Shown one piece after another: positions 1 to 9,081 of a DNA stretch of 64,000 bases. The stretch covers positions 2,170,001 through 2,234,000 of the forward strand of contig NZ_CP081497.1 in the NCBI RefSeq assembly GCF_019774615.1. The letters run 5' to 3'. Each line of letters begins with the position of its first letter. Position 1 is the stretch's first letter. The translations under genes and the position numbers were made by a program. This DNA is from Streptomyces sp. BHT-5-2 (GTDB lineage Bacteria > Actinomycetota > Actinomycetes > Streptomycetales > Streptomycetaceae). The notes under the pieces were generated by a model. The model saw only the letters and a program-made list of their open reading frames with translations, was not told the DNA's origin and ran no database searches.

Positions 1-1160
1 GCGAAGAGCGGATAGAAGGCACCGCCGCCGAAACCGGAGAGAAAGGCGAAGAACAGGAACAGCCACTGGCTGCGCAGGTCCCCGGCCCAGAGCACCCCGA
101 ACTGCGCCAGCCCCAGCACCACGATCACGAAGACCAGGGTGTTCTTCCGGCCCCACAGGTCCGACAGCCAGCCGACCACGGCCCGTCCGACGCCGTTGAC
201 GACCGACATCACCCCCATCGACGATGCCGCCACCAGCGGGCCGAACCCCACGTCCTTGGCGAAGTCCACCTGGAACGAGATCCCGAAGATCGAGACGCCG
301 GCGGTCAGTACCACGCTCACCCACATCAGCGGGAGCATGCCGCTGCGGACCGCCTCACCGGGCGTGAACTGCCGTACGGCCGGCGGATTCCGCGCCAGCA
401 ACACAGCGCTTTTCCCGCTCTTCCCGCCGGAGTGCGGTCGCCCGCCGGTATGCGGCGGATCGACCTCCGCGGGCCACCAGTTCTTCGGTGGATCCTTGAA
501 GAACCAGGCGCAGGCCGTCACCACGATCAGTACGTACACCCCGATGCCGTCCAGGATCTCCTTGAAATCACTGCTGTCGAAGGCGTAGTTGAAGACGAAG
601 ATGAACGGCAGTGCGCCGTAGGCGAATCCGCCGTTGACGAACCCGGTCTTCGCGCCACGCCGTTCCGGGAACCATTTGCCCACCATGTTGATGCAGGTGG
701 CATAGACGAGTCCGGAGCCGATCCCGCCGACGAACCCAAAGCCGAAGATCGCCGCCAGGACATGGTGGAAGTGCCCCAGGGCGACGAAACCCAGCAGGGT
801 CAGCACCGCCCCGACGAACATCGCCCGCCGCGCGGTCAGCAGGCCGCGTTCCCGTAACCAGCCTGCCGGAAAGGCGATTCCGGCCTGGCAGAACACCCAG
901 ACGCTGAGAATCCAGAAGGTGTCGCCCTGCGTCCAGCCGTGGGCGTGCGACAGCGTGCCCTCGGCCGATCCATAGGCGTATTCGGAGACGCTGATGGCCA
1001 TCATCGCGACCCACGGCAGATACACCATCAGTTTTCGCGAGCGGTCACCGAGCAGTTCCCGGTCGCTTTCGCCGACCCGGTACACCCGCCCCTCTCCGTC
1101 GACGATTTCCTGAAATGTCGTTGCCGTCGTTTCCGCGCCGTCCCGCCCGCTGCGGTCCAT
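1..1160 (-). CDS. OFA-family MFS transporter (oxalate:formate antiporter-like), C-terminus cut by window edge
   Basis: Major facilitator protein, 386 residues visible; the frame is still open at base 1, so the C-terminus is missing. The start at 1160 follows AAGGTGAG at good spacing. About 40 polar residues are followed by membrane helices. A proline-rich cytoplasmic loop with KDPPKNWWP is typical of the OFA (oxalate/formate antiporter) subfamily, as is the motif NMVGKWFPERRGAKTG between helices 4 and 5. The equivalent motif in the second half is VVGWLSDLWGRKNT. It is last in the operon after the CoA-transferase, TPP enzyme and acyl-CoA synthetase. The likely role is oxalate uptake or oxalate/formate exchange across the membrane. 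Substrate is inferred from neighbours; other monocarboxylates are possible. Confidence 0.85.
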   Translation of the reverse strand, partial: MDRSGRDGAETTATTFQEIVDGEGRVYRVGESDRELLGDRSRKLMVYLPWVAMMAISVSEYAYGSAEGTLSHAHGWTQGDTFWILSVWVFCQAGIAFPAGWLRERGLLTARRAMFVGAVLTLLGFVALGHFHHVLAAIFGFGFVGGIGSGLVYATCINMVGKWFPERRGAKTGFVNGGFAYGALPFIFVFNYAFDSSDFKEILDGIGVYVLIVVTACAWFFKDPPKNWWPAEVDPPHTGGRPHSGGKSGKSAVLLARNPPAVRQFTPGEAVRSGMLPLMWVSVVLTAGVSIFGISFQVDFAKDVGFGPLVAASSMGVMSVVNGVGRAVVGWLSDLWGRKNTLVFVIVVLGLAQFGVLWAGDLRSQWLFLFFAFLSGFGGGAFYPLF

Positions 1161-1339
1161 ACCCTCACCTTGAAATCCTCGGAATGGAAAGAACTCGACC
1201 GGCAGAACTCGGTCGGCAGAAACCAGTCGGCAGAGTCCGGTCGGCGCGGCGCGCCCGCCGCCCACCCCCGTCGTGCACCCGGAGAACTGCCTGCCCGGAG
1301 AACGGCCTCCCCAGAGAGCTTCCTGCCGGTAGGGCGGGT

Positions 1340-3502
1340 TCAGGAGCCGAGCAGCAGCCCCGCGGCCCGCGCCCAGCGGTACTTCGCGCCGAGCACCGCC
1401 ACCGGCCGCTCGGTCGTGTACGGGTACGCGACCACCCCGCGCTCGAAGAGCCGCGCGGCCGCCTCCTCGACCTCGGTGTCGCCGGCCAGCGACGCCACCA
1501 CCGGCTTCTCGATCCCCTGCGCCCGGAACTCCTCGACCACCCGCCCGGTCAGCTCCGCGAAGACCGCCGGCGGGGTGACGAGGGTGTGCCAGTAGCCCAG
1601 CACCAGCGCATGGATCCGCGGGTCCGACAGGCCCAGCCGGAGCGCCGCCTCGTAGGTGGCGGGCGGCTCGCCGCCGGTGATGTCGATCGGATTGCCCGCG
1701 GAGCCGAACGGCGGGATCAGGCGGCGGAACGCGGCGTCGAGATCGGCCGGGATGTCCATCAGGCGCAGCCCGTTGTCGACCAGCGCGTCCGACAGCAGCA
1801 CCCCGGAGCCGCCCGCACCGGTGATGACCACGACGTTGTCGCCCCGGGGGACCGGCAGTACCGGCAGCGCCCGGGCGTACTCCAGCAGGTCGGCGAGGCC
1901 CGGCGCCCGGATCACCCCCGCCTGCCGCAGGATGTCGTCGTAGACCGCGTCATCGCCCGCCAGCGCACCGGTGTGCGAGCCGGCGGCCCGCGCCCCCGCA
2001 CCGGTCCGGCCGGCCTTCAGCACCACCACGGGCTTCCTCTGCACCGTCTCCCGGGCCGCCGCCACGAACGCCCGGCCGTCCTTGAGGTCCTCCAGGTGCA
2101 TCGCGATGCAGTCGGTGTGCGGATCCTCGCCGAAGTACGTGAGCAGGTCGTCCTCGTCCACGTCCGCCTTGTTGCCGAGCCCGACGATCGCCGAGACGCC
2201 CGTCCGGGTCGTCCGGGCGAAGCCCAGGATCGCCATCCCGATACCGCCGGACTGCGAGGTCAGCGCCACCCCGCCCTTGACGTCGTACGGGGTGCAGAAC
2301 GTGGCGCACAGGTCCTGCCAGGTGGAGTAGTAGCCGTAGATGTTCGGCCCTAGCAGCCGGATGCCCCACTGCGCGCCGATCGCCACGATCCGCTCCTGCA
2401 GGGCGTGTTCACCGGTCTCGGCGAAGCCGGACGGGATCAGCACGGCGTTCGGGACGCCCTTGCGGCCGGCCTCCTCCAGCGCGGCCGGCACCAGCGGCGC
2501 GGGGATGGCGAACACCGCCACGTCCACCTCGCCCGGCACCTCCAGCACCGACCGGTACGCCTTGCGGCCCAGGATGTCGTCCGCGGTGGGGTGCACCGGA
2601 TGGATCTCACCGGGGAACCCGCCGTCGAGCAGGTTGCGCAGCACCGAGTGGCCGATCTTGCCCGGTGTGCCGGACGCCCCGATGACCGCCACCGAACGGG
2701 GCCGCATCAGCCGCCGCATCGCCGCCAGGATCTCCTCCCGGCTGTGTCGCGGACGCTCCGTCGGCGGCCCCGCGCTCAACAGCATCCGCACGTCCGCGGC
2801 GACCGCCCCGTCCGCCGACGCGATCACCGGATTGAGGTCCACCTCCGCCAACTCCGGGAAATCCGCGGCGAGTTGTGAGGTCCGAACGATGAGATCGACC
2901 AGTGCCGCGCGGTCCACCGGCGGCCCGCCGCGCACCCCGCGCAGCACCTCCGCAGCCCGGATGCCGTCGAGCATCGACGCGGCGTCCTCCGCCGAGGCCG
3001 GCGCGAGCCGGAAGGTGACGTCCTTGAGCACCTCGACCAGGACTCCGCCCAGCCCGAACGCCACGACCTTCCCGAACGTGGGATCGGTGACCGCCCCGAC
3101 GATCACCTCCTGCCCCTCCGGCACCATCTGCTGCACCTGCACCCCGGCGATCCGGGCCTGGGGCGCATACGCCCGCGCGTTCGCCACGATCGCGGTGAAC
3201 GCCTCGCGCACCTCGGCCGCCGAGTCGAGACCGGTCCGCACTCCGCCCGCCTCGGTCTTGTGCGGAATGTCCGGCGAGACGATCTTGAGCACCACCGGGA
3301 AGCCGATCCGGTCGGCGAGCGCCACGGCGTCCTCGGCTTGCTCCGCAACCCCCTCGGCCGGCACCGGAATCCCGTACGCCTCCGCGATCACCCGCCCCTC
3401 GGGAGCGGTGAGCACCTCCCGTCCCTGCCTACGGGCCTCCGCCAACACGCGGCGGATCACGAGTTTCTGACTTTCAGTCACCCTGACTGTCTCGCCGGCC
3501 AT
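1340..3502 (-). CDS. ADP-forming acyl-CoA synthetase (fused beta-alpha, acetate-CoA ligase family)
   Basis: 720 residues. The start at 3502 shares one base with the frc stop (TGATG), suggesting translational coupling; the frame is open further upstream but only inside frc. Residues about 10-230 form the ATP-grasp (beta) domain, with the region around PVVLKIVSPDIPHKTEAGGV. From about residue 260 comes the CoA-binding Rossmann domain (SVAVIGASGTPGKIGHSVLR), then the ligase domain with AAGSHTGALAGDD, whose histidine is the expected phosphohistidine. Such enzymes reversibly convert acyl-CoA plus ADP and phosphate to acid plus ATP. In this operon it could conserve energy from formyl-CoA or activate oxalate; that is inference. 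The order ATP-grasp first, CoA-binding second is the reverse of many archaeal fusions. Confidence 0.85.
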   Translation of the reverse strand: MAGETVRVTESQKLVIRRVLAEARRQGREVLTAPEGRVIAEAYGIPVPAEGVAEQAEDAVALADRIGFPVVLKIVSPDIPHKTEAGGVRTGLDSAAEVREAFTAIVANARAYAPQARIAGVQVQQMVPEGQEVIVGAVTDPTFGKVVAFGLGGVLVEVLKDVTFRLAPASAEDAASMLDGIRAAEVLRGVRGGPPVDRAALVDLIVRTSQLAADFPELAEVDLNPVIASADGAVAADVRMLLSAGPPTERPRHSREEILAAMRRLMRPRSVAVIGASGTPGKIGHSVLRNLLDGGFPGEIHPVHPTADDILGRKAYRSVLEVPGEVDVAVFAIPAPLVPAALEEAGRKGVPNAVLIPSGFAETGEHALQERIVAIGAQWGIRLLGPNIYGYYSTWQDLCATFCTPYDVKGGVALTSQSGGIGMAILGFARTTRTGVSAIVGLGNKADVDEDDLLTYFGEDPHTDCIAMHLEDLKDGRAFVAAARETVQRKPVVVLKAGRTGAGARAAGSHTGALAGDDAVYDDILRQAGVIRAPGLADLLEYARALPVLPVPRGDNVVVITGAGGSGVLLSDALVDNGLRLMDIPADLDAAFRRLIPPFGSAGNPIDITGGEPPATYEAALRLGLSDPRIHALVLGYWHTLVTPPAVFAELTGRVVEEFRAQGIEKPVVASLAGDTEVEEAAARLFERGVVAYPYTTERPVAVLGAKYRWARAAGLLLGS

Positions 3503-4731
3503 CAGATCACCCCCTCCGCCTGCAACACCCGCAGCTCTTCCTCGTCCAGTCCCATCTCCGCGCCGTACACCTCGGCGTTGTGCTCGCCCAGCAGCGGTGA
3601 GCGGCGGACCTCGACGGGGGAGTCGGAGAGCTTCAGCGGTGAGCCGACCGTGGTGAAGGTGCCGCGTTGCGGATGCTCGACCTCGACGACCATCCCGTCG
3701 GCGGCCAGCGACGGGTCCTCGATGATCTCCTTGGTCGACAGGATCGGCCCGCACGGGATGTCGTGCGCGGTCAGCCGCGCCAGCACCTCCCACTTGGGCA
3801 GCGTGCTGCTCCACTCCTCGATGAACCGGAACATCTTCGACAGCTTGGGCAGCCGGGCCTCAGGCGTCGCCCAGTCCGGGTCCACGGCCAGTTCCGGCCG
3901 CCCGATCAGCTCGGTGAGCGGCCGCCAGCCGACCGGCTGCACGATCACATAGACGTAGTCGTTGGGCCCGCCGGGCGCACACCGCACCGCCCACCCCGGC
4001 TGCCCGCCGCCGCTGGCGTTGCCGCTGCGCGGCACCTCGTCGCCGAAGTCCTCGTTCGGATACTCGGCCAACGGGCCGTGTGCCAGGCGCTGTTGGTCCC
4101 GCAGCTTGACCCGGCAGAGGTTGAGCACCGCGTGCTGCATGGCGACGTTGACCCGCTGGCCGCGGCCGGTCCGGGTGCGCTGGAAGAGCGCGGCGAGGAT
4201 GCCCGCGACGCAGTGCACACCGGTGCCCGAGTCGCCGATCTGCGCACCGGTCGCCAGCGGCGGCCCGTCCTCGAACCCGGTGGTGGCCATCGCGCCGCCC
4301 ATCGCCTGCGCCACCACCTCGTACGCCTTGAAAGCGGTGTACGGGCCCTCCCCGAAGCCCTTGATACTGGCGTAGACGATCCGCGGGTTGATCTCCTGGA
4401 TCCGCTCCCAGGTGAACCCCATCCGATCGACCGCACCCGGCCCGAAGTTCTCCACCAACACATCGCTACGGGCGATGAGCCGCGCCAACAACTCCTCCCC
4501 CCGCGGCGTCTTCGTGTTGAGAGTGACACTGCGCTTGTTGCAGTTGAGCATCGTGAAGTAGAGCGAGTCGGCGTCCGGGACGTCCCGTAGCTGACGGCGT
4601 GTGATGTCGCCCGTCACCGCCTCCACCTTGACCACATCGGCACCCAGCCAGGCAAGCAACTGCGTTGCGGAGGGCCCGGACTGAACATGCGTCATATCCA
4701 GCACGCGAATACCTTCAAGCGCCTTCGACAC
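3502..4731 (-). CDS. frc: Formyl-CoA:oxalate CoA-transferase (class III)
   Basis: 409 residues, close to the usual 415-430 of this family. The N-terminus [20 protein letters not shown] and the block [20 protein letters not shown] match the Frc pattern closely. The catalytic aspartate that forms the aspartyl-CoA anhydride is in [10 protein letters not shown] (Asp167). The mobile glycine loop is visible as [11 protein letters not shown]. It transfers CoA from formyl-CoA to oxalate, giving oxalyl-CoA for the decarboxylase step. It lies 19 bp downstream of the TPP enzyme and overlaps the next gene by one base, so the four genes are probably one transcript. Frc assignment is strong from motif agreement; kinetics and true CoA donor are not visible. 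Confidence 0.9.
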   Translation of the reverse strand: MSKALEGIRVLDMTHVQSGPSATQLLAWLGADVVKVEAVTGDITRRQLRDVPDADSLYFTMLNCNKRSVTLNTKTPRGEELLARLIARSDVLVENFGPGAVDRMGFTWERIQEINPRIVYASIKGFGEGPYTAFKAYEVVAQAMGGAMATTGFEDGPPLATGAQIGDSGTGVHCVAGILAALFQRTRTGRGQRVNVAMQHAVLNLCRVKLRDQQRLAHGPLAEYPNEDFGDEVPRSGNASGGGQPGWAVRCAPGGPNDYVYVIVQPVGWRPLTELIGRPELAVDPDWATPEARLPKLSKMFRFIEEWSSTLPKWEVLARLTAHDIPCGPILSTKEIIEDPSLAADGMVVEVEHPQRGTFTTVGSPLKLSDSPVEVRRSPLLGEHNAEVYGAEMGLDEEELRVLQAEGVI

Positions 4732-4750
4732 GACGGATTCCTCCCGCTCC

Positions 4751-6574
4751 CTACTTGTACATGGTCTGGTTCATCGTTCCGGGGGCGTAGGCGTCCGGAT
4801 CGATCCACACATTGATCAGCGAGGGCTTCCCGGACTCCCGCGCCCGCCGCAGCGCGGGCCCGATGTCCGCCGGATCCCGCACCTCCTCGCCGTAGCCGCC
4901 CAGGATCTGCGCGAACTTGTCGTAGGGCACGTCCCCGAGGGTGTTGCCGACCCGTTCCCGCTCCGCGCCGTACTTGGCCCGTTGGCCGTAACGGATCTGG
5001 TTCATGGAGGAGTTGTTGCCGACGATGCCGACGAACGGCAGGTCGTAGCGGACCAGCGTCTCGAAGTCCCATCCCGTCAGGCTGAACGCACCGTCCCCGA
5101 AGAGCGCGACCACCTCCTTGTCCGGCCGGGCCTGCTTGGCGGCGAGCACGAAGGGGATCCCGACGCCGAGCGTGCCGAGCGGCCCGGGATCCATCCAGTG
5201 GCCGGGCGACCGGGGCTGCACCACCTGACCGGAGAAGGTGACGACGTCCCCACCGTCCCCCACAAAGATCGAGTCTTCCGTCAGAAAGTCATTGATCTCG
5301 CTCACCAGCCGATACGGATGGATCGGCGAGGCATCCGACCGCAACTGCGGCAACCGCTTGTCCAACGCGGCCTGCTCCACCGCCCGCAGCTCGTCCAGCC
5401 ACTCCTTGCGCCGGGCCGCGCCGCCGTCGATCCGCCCGGACGCGGCCTCCGCGACCGCCTTGAGCACCAGGCCGGCATCCCCCACGATCCCCAGATCGAC
5501 ATCCCGGTTCCGGCCCACCGTCCGGTAGTCCAGATCGATCTGGACCACCGTCGCCTCGGCCGACAACCGCTTGCCGTACCCCATCCGGAAGTCGAACGGT
5601 GTCCCCACGATCACGATGACGTCGGCGTTGGCGAACGCATACCGCCGTGACAGCTGGAAGTGGTGCGGATCGCCGGGCGGCAGTGTCCCGCGCCCGGCCC
5701 CGTTCATGTACGCCGGGATGTTCAGCGCGCGCACCAGTTCCACCGCGGCCGCCGTCCCGCGCGTCGTCCAGACCTGGCTGCCCAGCAGGACCGCCGGCCT
5801 CTCGGCCCGGACCAGTAGATCGGCCAGCCGCTGCACGTCCTCGGGATCGCCGGCGGAACGGGTCGAGGCCCGGTAGTGCCCGGCCCGCGGGACCCGCGCC
5901 GTGTCGGCCGGCACCCTGGTGTCCAGCACATCGCGCGGAATCTCCAGGAACGACGGCCCCGGCGCACCGTGGAAGCACTCCCGGAACGCCATCGAGACCA
6001 TGTCCGCGACCCGCGCGGTGTCCGGCACGGTGGCCGCGAACTTGGTGATCGGCGTCATCAACTCGACGTGCGGCAGGTCCTGCAACGACCCCATCTTGTG
6101 CTGGCTGCGCGCCCCCTGGCCCCCGATCAACAACATCGGCGACTCGGCCCGCAAGGCATTGGCGACACCGGTGACCGCATCAGTCGTCCCGGGCCCGGCG
6201 GTCACCACCGCACACCCCGGCCGCCCCGTCAGCCGCGCATACCCATCCGCGGCATGCGCAGCCACCTGCTCATGCCGCACATCCACCACAGCGATCCCCT
6301 CATCCACACACCCGTCATAGATATCGACGATGTGCCCCCCACACAGCGTGTAGACCACCTCGACCCCTTCGCCCTTGAGCGCCTGAGCAACCAGGTGCCC
6401 ACCGGAGACGAGGCGGGTAGCACCCTCGGCCCTCTGGACCTCCCGGACGCCGCGGGCAGCTTGAGCGTCCTGCGCGTCACGGCGGTCTCCGCCTCCTCGG
6501 CCGCCTCCGCCTCCCCGGCCGTCCTGAATTCCGCCGGCGTTCTCGATCTCCCGCCTATCTCCGGGCATGTGCAT
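4751..6574 (-). CDS. Thiamine-diphosphate-dependent enzyme (oxalyl-CoA decarboxylase / acetolactate synthase superfamily)
   Basis: 607 residues from ATG 6574, chosen because GAAGGGAAG sits just upstream; ATG 6568 is an alternative. The first ~50 residues are an unusual Gly/Arg-rich extension ([11 protein letters not shown]). The pyrimidine-binding domain then begins at [15 protein letters not shown], with the activating glutamate in [17 protein letters not shown]. The TPP/Mg motif is [20 protein letters not shown] followed by VGNNSS. Context (frc, OFA transporter) points to oxalyl-CoA decarboxylation to formyl-CoA and CO2. However, the Tyr-Glu pair I remember at the substrate site of Oxalobacter Oxc is not recognisable ([13 protein letters not shown] occupies the region), so another 2-oxo- or 2-hydroxyacyl-CoA reaction cannot be excluded. 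Confidence 0.75.
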   Translation of the reverse strand: MHMPGDRREIENAGGIQDGRGGGGGRGGGDRRDAQDAQAARGVREVQRAEGATRLVSGGHLVAQALKGEGVEVVYTLCGGHIVDIYDGCVDEGIAVVDVRHEQVAAHAADGYARLTGRPGCAVVTAGPGTTDAVTGVANALRAESPMLLIGGQGARSQHKMGSLQDLPHVELMTPITKFAATVPDTARVADMVSMAFRECFHGAPGPSFLEIPRDVLDTRVPADTARVPRAGHYRASTRSAGDPEDVQRLADLLVRAERPAVLLGSQVWTTRGTAAAVELVRALNIPAYMNGAGRGTLPPGDPHHFQLSRRYAFANADVIVIVGTPFDFRMGYGKRLSAEATVVQIDLDYRTVGRNRDVDLGIVGDAGLVLKAVAEAASGRIDGGAARRKEWLDELRAVEQAALDKRLPQLRSDASPIHPYRLVSEINDFLTEDSIFVGDGGDVVTFSGQVVQPRSPGHWMDPGPLGTLGVGIPFVLAAKQARPDKEVVALFGDGAFSLTGWDFETLVRYDLPFVGIVGNNSSMNQIRYGQRAKYGAERERVGNTLGDVPYDKFAQILGGYGEEVRDPADIGPALRRARESGKPSLINVWIDPDAYAPGTMNQTMYK

Positions 6575-6690
6575 CGCTTCCCTTCGGGGTGCTGTCGCTG
6601 TGCCGCGAGCGGAGGCCCCGGGGCGCCGACTGGCCGCTGTCCCCGAGGAGCCAGGTGACCTGAGCAGCCAGCCGAACCACGACCTCCCCT

Positions 6691-6710
6691 GAAGACTGTA
6701 TACAGTCTTC
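6691..6710. promoter_or_regulatory. Perfect 20-bp palindrome upstream of the oxalate operon
   Basis: GAAGACTGTA followed directly by its reverse complement TACAGTCTTC, 117 bp upstream of the TPP-enzyme start. A further half-site-like ACTGTAT occurs at 6722-6728. The TGTATACA core is of the kind bound by GntR/FadR-type dimers, so this is probably the operator of the operon. No candidate regulator gene lies next to it in the window. Confidence 0.65.
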
Positions 6711-7036
6711 AGTCGACGAATACTGTATGAACCGTTATCCCTCACTGCCCGCCCGTTGTCCAGGGGAAGCGCGGGCAGCCAACGCCGATCACGCCATCCG
6801 GGCGCCTGTGTCCGCCCTCACCCCTGGTGAGAGCTGCAACGGTCGGGGAGGGGGTAGGCGAGGGCGGGTGAATCTCCGGCTCACCGCTCCCTCCGCGCCG
6901 ACCGGTCCCCGACTTACCCCGTAATGCCCCATAAGCGGCACCTGCGCCTGGCGTGGATACGCAGGTGAAAGGCGCTCCGAAACCTTGGTATTGTTGTCCA
7001 TGTCGCCGCGGGGAACGCCCCGCGAAGATCACCTGA
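6711..7036. other. Gene-free stretch between the oxalate operon and tRNA-Leu
   Basis: No convincing reading frame. It holds an 8-bp inverted repeat (CACCTGCG at 6939-6946, CGCAGGTG at 6960-6967), and the bases just before the tRNA must carry the tRNA promoter, although no clear -35/-10 pair stands out. A short GCGGGG/CCCCGC hairpin occurs near 7010. Confidence 0.4.
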
Positions 7037-7121
7037 GTCCGGGTGGCGGAATGGCAGACGCGCTAGCTTGAGGTGCTAGTGCCCTTTATCGGGCGTGGGG
7101 GTTCAAGTCCCCCCTCGGACA
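7037..7121 (+). tRNA. tRNA-Leu (anticodon GAG)
   Basis: 85 nt including the discriminator A at 7121. The acceptor stem GTCCGGG pairs with CTCGGAC (one G-T pair). The anticodon stem CTAGC/GCTAG encloses loop TTGAGGT, giving anticodon GAG. A long variable arm (TGCCCTTTATCGGGCG) marks a class II tRNA, and the T arm GGGGGTTCAAGTCCCCC is canonical. CCA is not encoded. The 3' half overlaps the end of the serine recombinase gene on the other strand, so it is the likely chromosomal attachment site of the element to the right. Confidence 0.95.
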
Positions 7122-8768
7122 CTCTTGGTATGTACATGTTTGAGAGGGTTGTGACTCTACGGTCGCAACCCTCTTCTGCATGTCGAGGGCCAGTTTAAGC
7201 CCGAAGCCCTCGTATAGAGGGCGTTTGCGTTCGGGGGCGGCGGCGAGGAGTCGGTCGGTCATCGCGCCGAGCACGGAGACCATGTGGTGGATGTGCTCTG
7301 TGGTGAGGATCTCGGGGTGGGCCGTCGTCGTGGCGAGGAGATCTTGATGGGCTGAGGCTTTCTCGGTCTGGGCTTGGTTGATCCACGTGGTGACGAGTAG
7401 GGGGTCGGCTCCGGCGTCGAGTGCGGCCCGGTACTGGGTGATGCGCCGGTCGCATTCGGTGATCGTGCGTCGCGCTGCCGCGGCGGCTGTGGTGTCGGGG
7501 GACTGTGTGGCCTGTTGTTGCAGTGCGCGCAGCGTGGTGGTCAGTCGTCCGGGGGCGAAGGTCGTGGCGATCCACTTGTCGAGTGCGGGGAGGATGAGTT
7601 CCTCGCGTACGTAGACGGTCAGGGGGTGGTCCAGGGCGGTGGTTTTGGCGTATTCGGCGGTGTAGCGGCAGCGGTAGTGCGGTTTTCCGTTGTTGAAGGT
7701 GCCTTGCATCTTGCGGTGGCACAGGGCGCAGTGGATCAGACCGCGTAGGGCGTAGGCACGGTCGGTGGGGCGGGGCTTTCGCTCCAGGTGGGTCTGTGTG
7801 CGGCGGGCTTGGCGCTTGGTTTGAGCGCGGGTGAAGGTGGCTTGGGAGATCAGTGGTTCATGGACCGGTTGTGCGGACCAGATCCATTGCTCGGGGGCGT
7901 TCCAGGTGAGTTTGGTGCGGTGGCCGAGGGTGACGTCGTCGATGTCGAGGAGGACTTCGTCCTTGCGTTGTTTGTTCCAGACTTCGTGGCCGGTGTAGCG
8001 GGGGTTGGCGAGGATGGCCCGGACGGCGCCCTTGGACCAGGCGTGACCGGGGCGGTGCGGGTTGCGGACGCGGTCGTGGGCGGAGGGGCAGGGAATGCCG
8101 TCACACGTCAGGCTCTCGGCGATGGCGTAGAAGCCCTTGCCGCGGAGGTATTCGGTGAAGATGCGCACCACGACCCACGCGGTGTCGGGGTCGGGTTCGA
8201 GGCGGTGGAGGCGTTTGCCGTCGGCGGCCTTGGCCGGATTGGGGTGTGGACCCGCGTCGCCGATGCGATAGCCGTAGGGGGGTCGGCCGCCGAGGTAGCG
8301 GCCTTCGATCTGGGCTTGGGAGGCCATGGCGGTGCGCACGCGGATCTTGATGCGGTTGCGTTCGCCCTTGCTCATGCCGCCGAAGACGGACATGACCAGG
8401 TCGTGTGCCTCGTTGTTCGGGTCGATGGGCCCGCCGACTTCGGGGACCCACAGGGGGACGCCGAAGTGGACGAAGAGGGGGAAGGTGTTGCCGAACTGGT
8501 TGCCGTAGAAGGTGCGCTGGGGCTCGCCGATGACCACGGCGTCGAAGCCCCGGTTCGGGTCGCGCAGGGCGTTGAGGAGGGCGGCGGCTTGGGGGCGGCG
8601 TTTCCAGGGCAGGGCGCGGGAGTGTCCGGCATCGAAGTACTCGGTGACGATCTCGCCGCCGGCGGGTTCGATGAGAGCGCGGGCGCGGGTGAGCTGCCAG
8701 TTGCGGGAGGTCTCGGGGTCTTGGAGGTCCTCGGTGGAGCAGCGTCCGGCGAAAGCGAAGTGGACCAT
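7086..8768 (-). CDS. Large serine recombinase / integrase
   Basis: 560 residues. The N-terminal resolvase domain has the catalytic serine in AFAGRCSTEDLQ (Ser11). It is followed by the recombinase domain (GKGFYAIAESLTCDGIPCPS, WSKGAVRAILANPRYTG) and a zinc ribbon CALCHRKMQ...HYRC. A coiled-coil-like region lies at about residues 410-500. Large serine recombinases integrate or excise phages and conjugative elements. The reading frame ends inside the tRNA-Leu gene, its last residues (ECPRGDLNPHAR) being antisense to the tRNA 3' half, so the C-terminus was probably created by integration at this site. The usual arginine-rich SRxxR motif is unusual here (GEPQRTFYGNQF). No strong ribosome site precedes the start, which is therefore tentative. 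Confidence 0.85.
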   Translation of the reverse strand: MVHFAFAGRCSTEDLQDPETSRNWQLTRARALIEPAGGEIVTEYFDAGHSRALPWKRRPQAAALLNALRDPNRGFDAVVIGEPQRTFYGNQFGNTFPLFVHFGVPLWVPEVGGPIDPNNEAHDLVMSVFGGMSKGERNRIKIRVRTAMASQAQIEGRYLGGRPPYGYRIGDAGPHPNPAKAADGKRLHRLEPDPDTAWVVVRIFTEYLRGKGFYAIAESLTCDGIPCPSAHDRVRNPHRPGHAWSKGAVRAILANPRYTGHEVWNKQRKDEVLLDIDDVTLGHRTKLTWNAPEQWIWSAQPVHEPLISQATFTRAQTKRQARRTQTHLERKPRPTDRAYALRGLIHCALCHRKMQGTFNNGKPHYRCRYTAEYAKTTALDHPLTVYVREELILPALDKWIATTFAPGRLTTTLRALQQQATQSPDTTAAAAARRTITECDRRITQYRAALDAGADPLLVTTWINQAQTEKASAHQDLLATTTAHPEILTTEHIHHMVSVLGAMTDRLLAAAPERKRPLYEGFGLKLALDMQKRVATVESQPSQTCTYQECPRGDLNPHAR

Positions 8769-8877
8769 AGGGCGTTGGCTCTCTGGGCTTGGTGTGCGGC
8801 GGGCACGGCGGATGACGGCGGTTAGTGGTACCTCCTGCTCTGCGAAGAGGGCCAGTCGTCCGCCGCGCCCACGCTTC

Positions 8878-9081
8878 TTACGGGTTGGTGTGGACCGGTG
8901 GTGTGTCCATCAGCCGGTGGTACTCGTCACGGACGAAGCGCAGCAGGGCTGCTGCCGCCGTCTCGGTGAGGTGCGGGGGCTCTTCGGGCAGGCGTACCGT
9001 CAGCTCGGGAGCCGCGGCCGCAGGAGGTGTCCGCCGCGTGGTCTCGGCGGGCATCGCGTTGTGTGACGGGTTCGCCGTCAT
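8878..9081 (-). CDS. Small hypothetical protein (67 aa), coupled to the methyltransferase
   Basis: 67 residues, unrecognised. The start overlaps the methyltransferase stop by ATGA, with AGGGTGAG just before it, so translational coupling is likely. The N-terminal half is proline/alanine-rich. The C-terminal half (LTETAAAALLRFVRDEYHRLMD) should form one or two helices. Small proteins of this kind often sit between the integrase and neighbouring genes of Streptomyces integrative elements. An excisionase or integrase accessory role is possible but not shown by any motif. Confidence 0.5.
   Translation of the reverse strand: MTANPSHNAMPAETTRRTPPAAAAPELTVRLPEEPPHLTETAAAALLRFVRDEYHRLMDTPPVHTNP

Noticed and set aside
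7788-8825. 345-codon plus-strand frame opposite the recombinase
   Set aside because: Gly/Val/Ala-rich shadow of the recombinase gene, which has catalytic and zinc-ribbon motifs.
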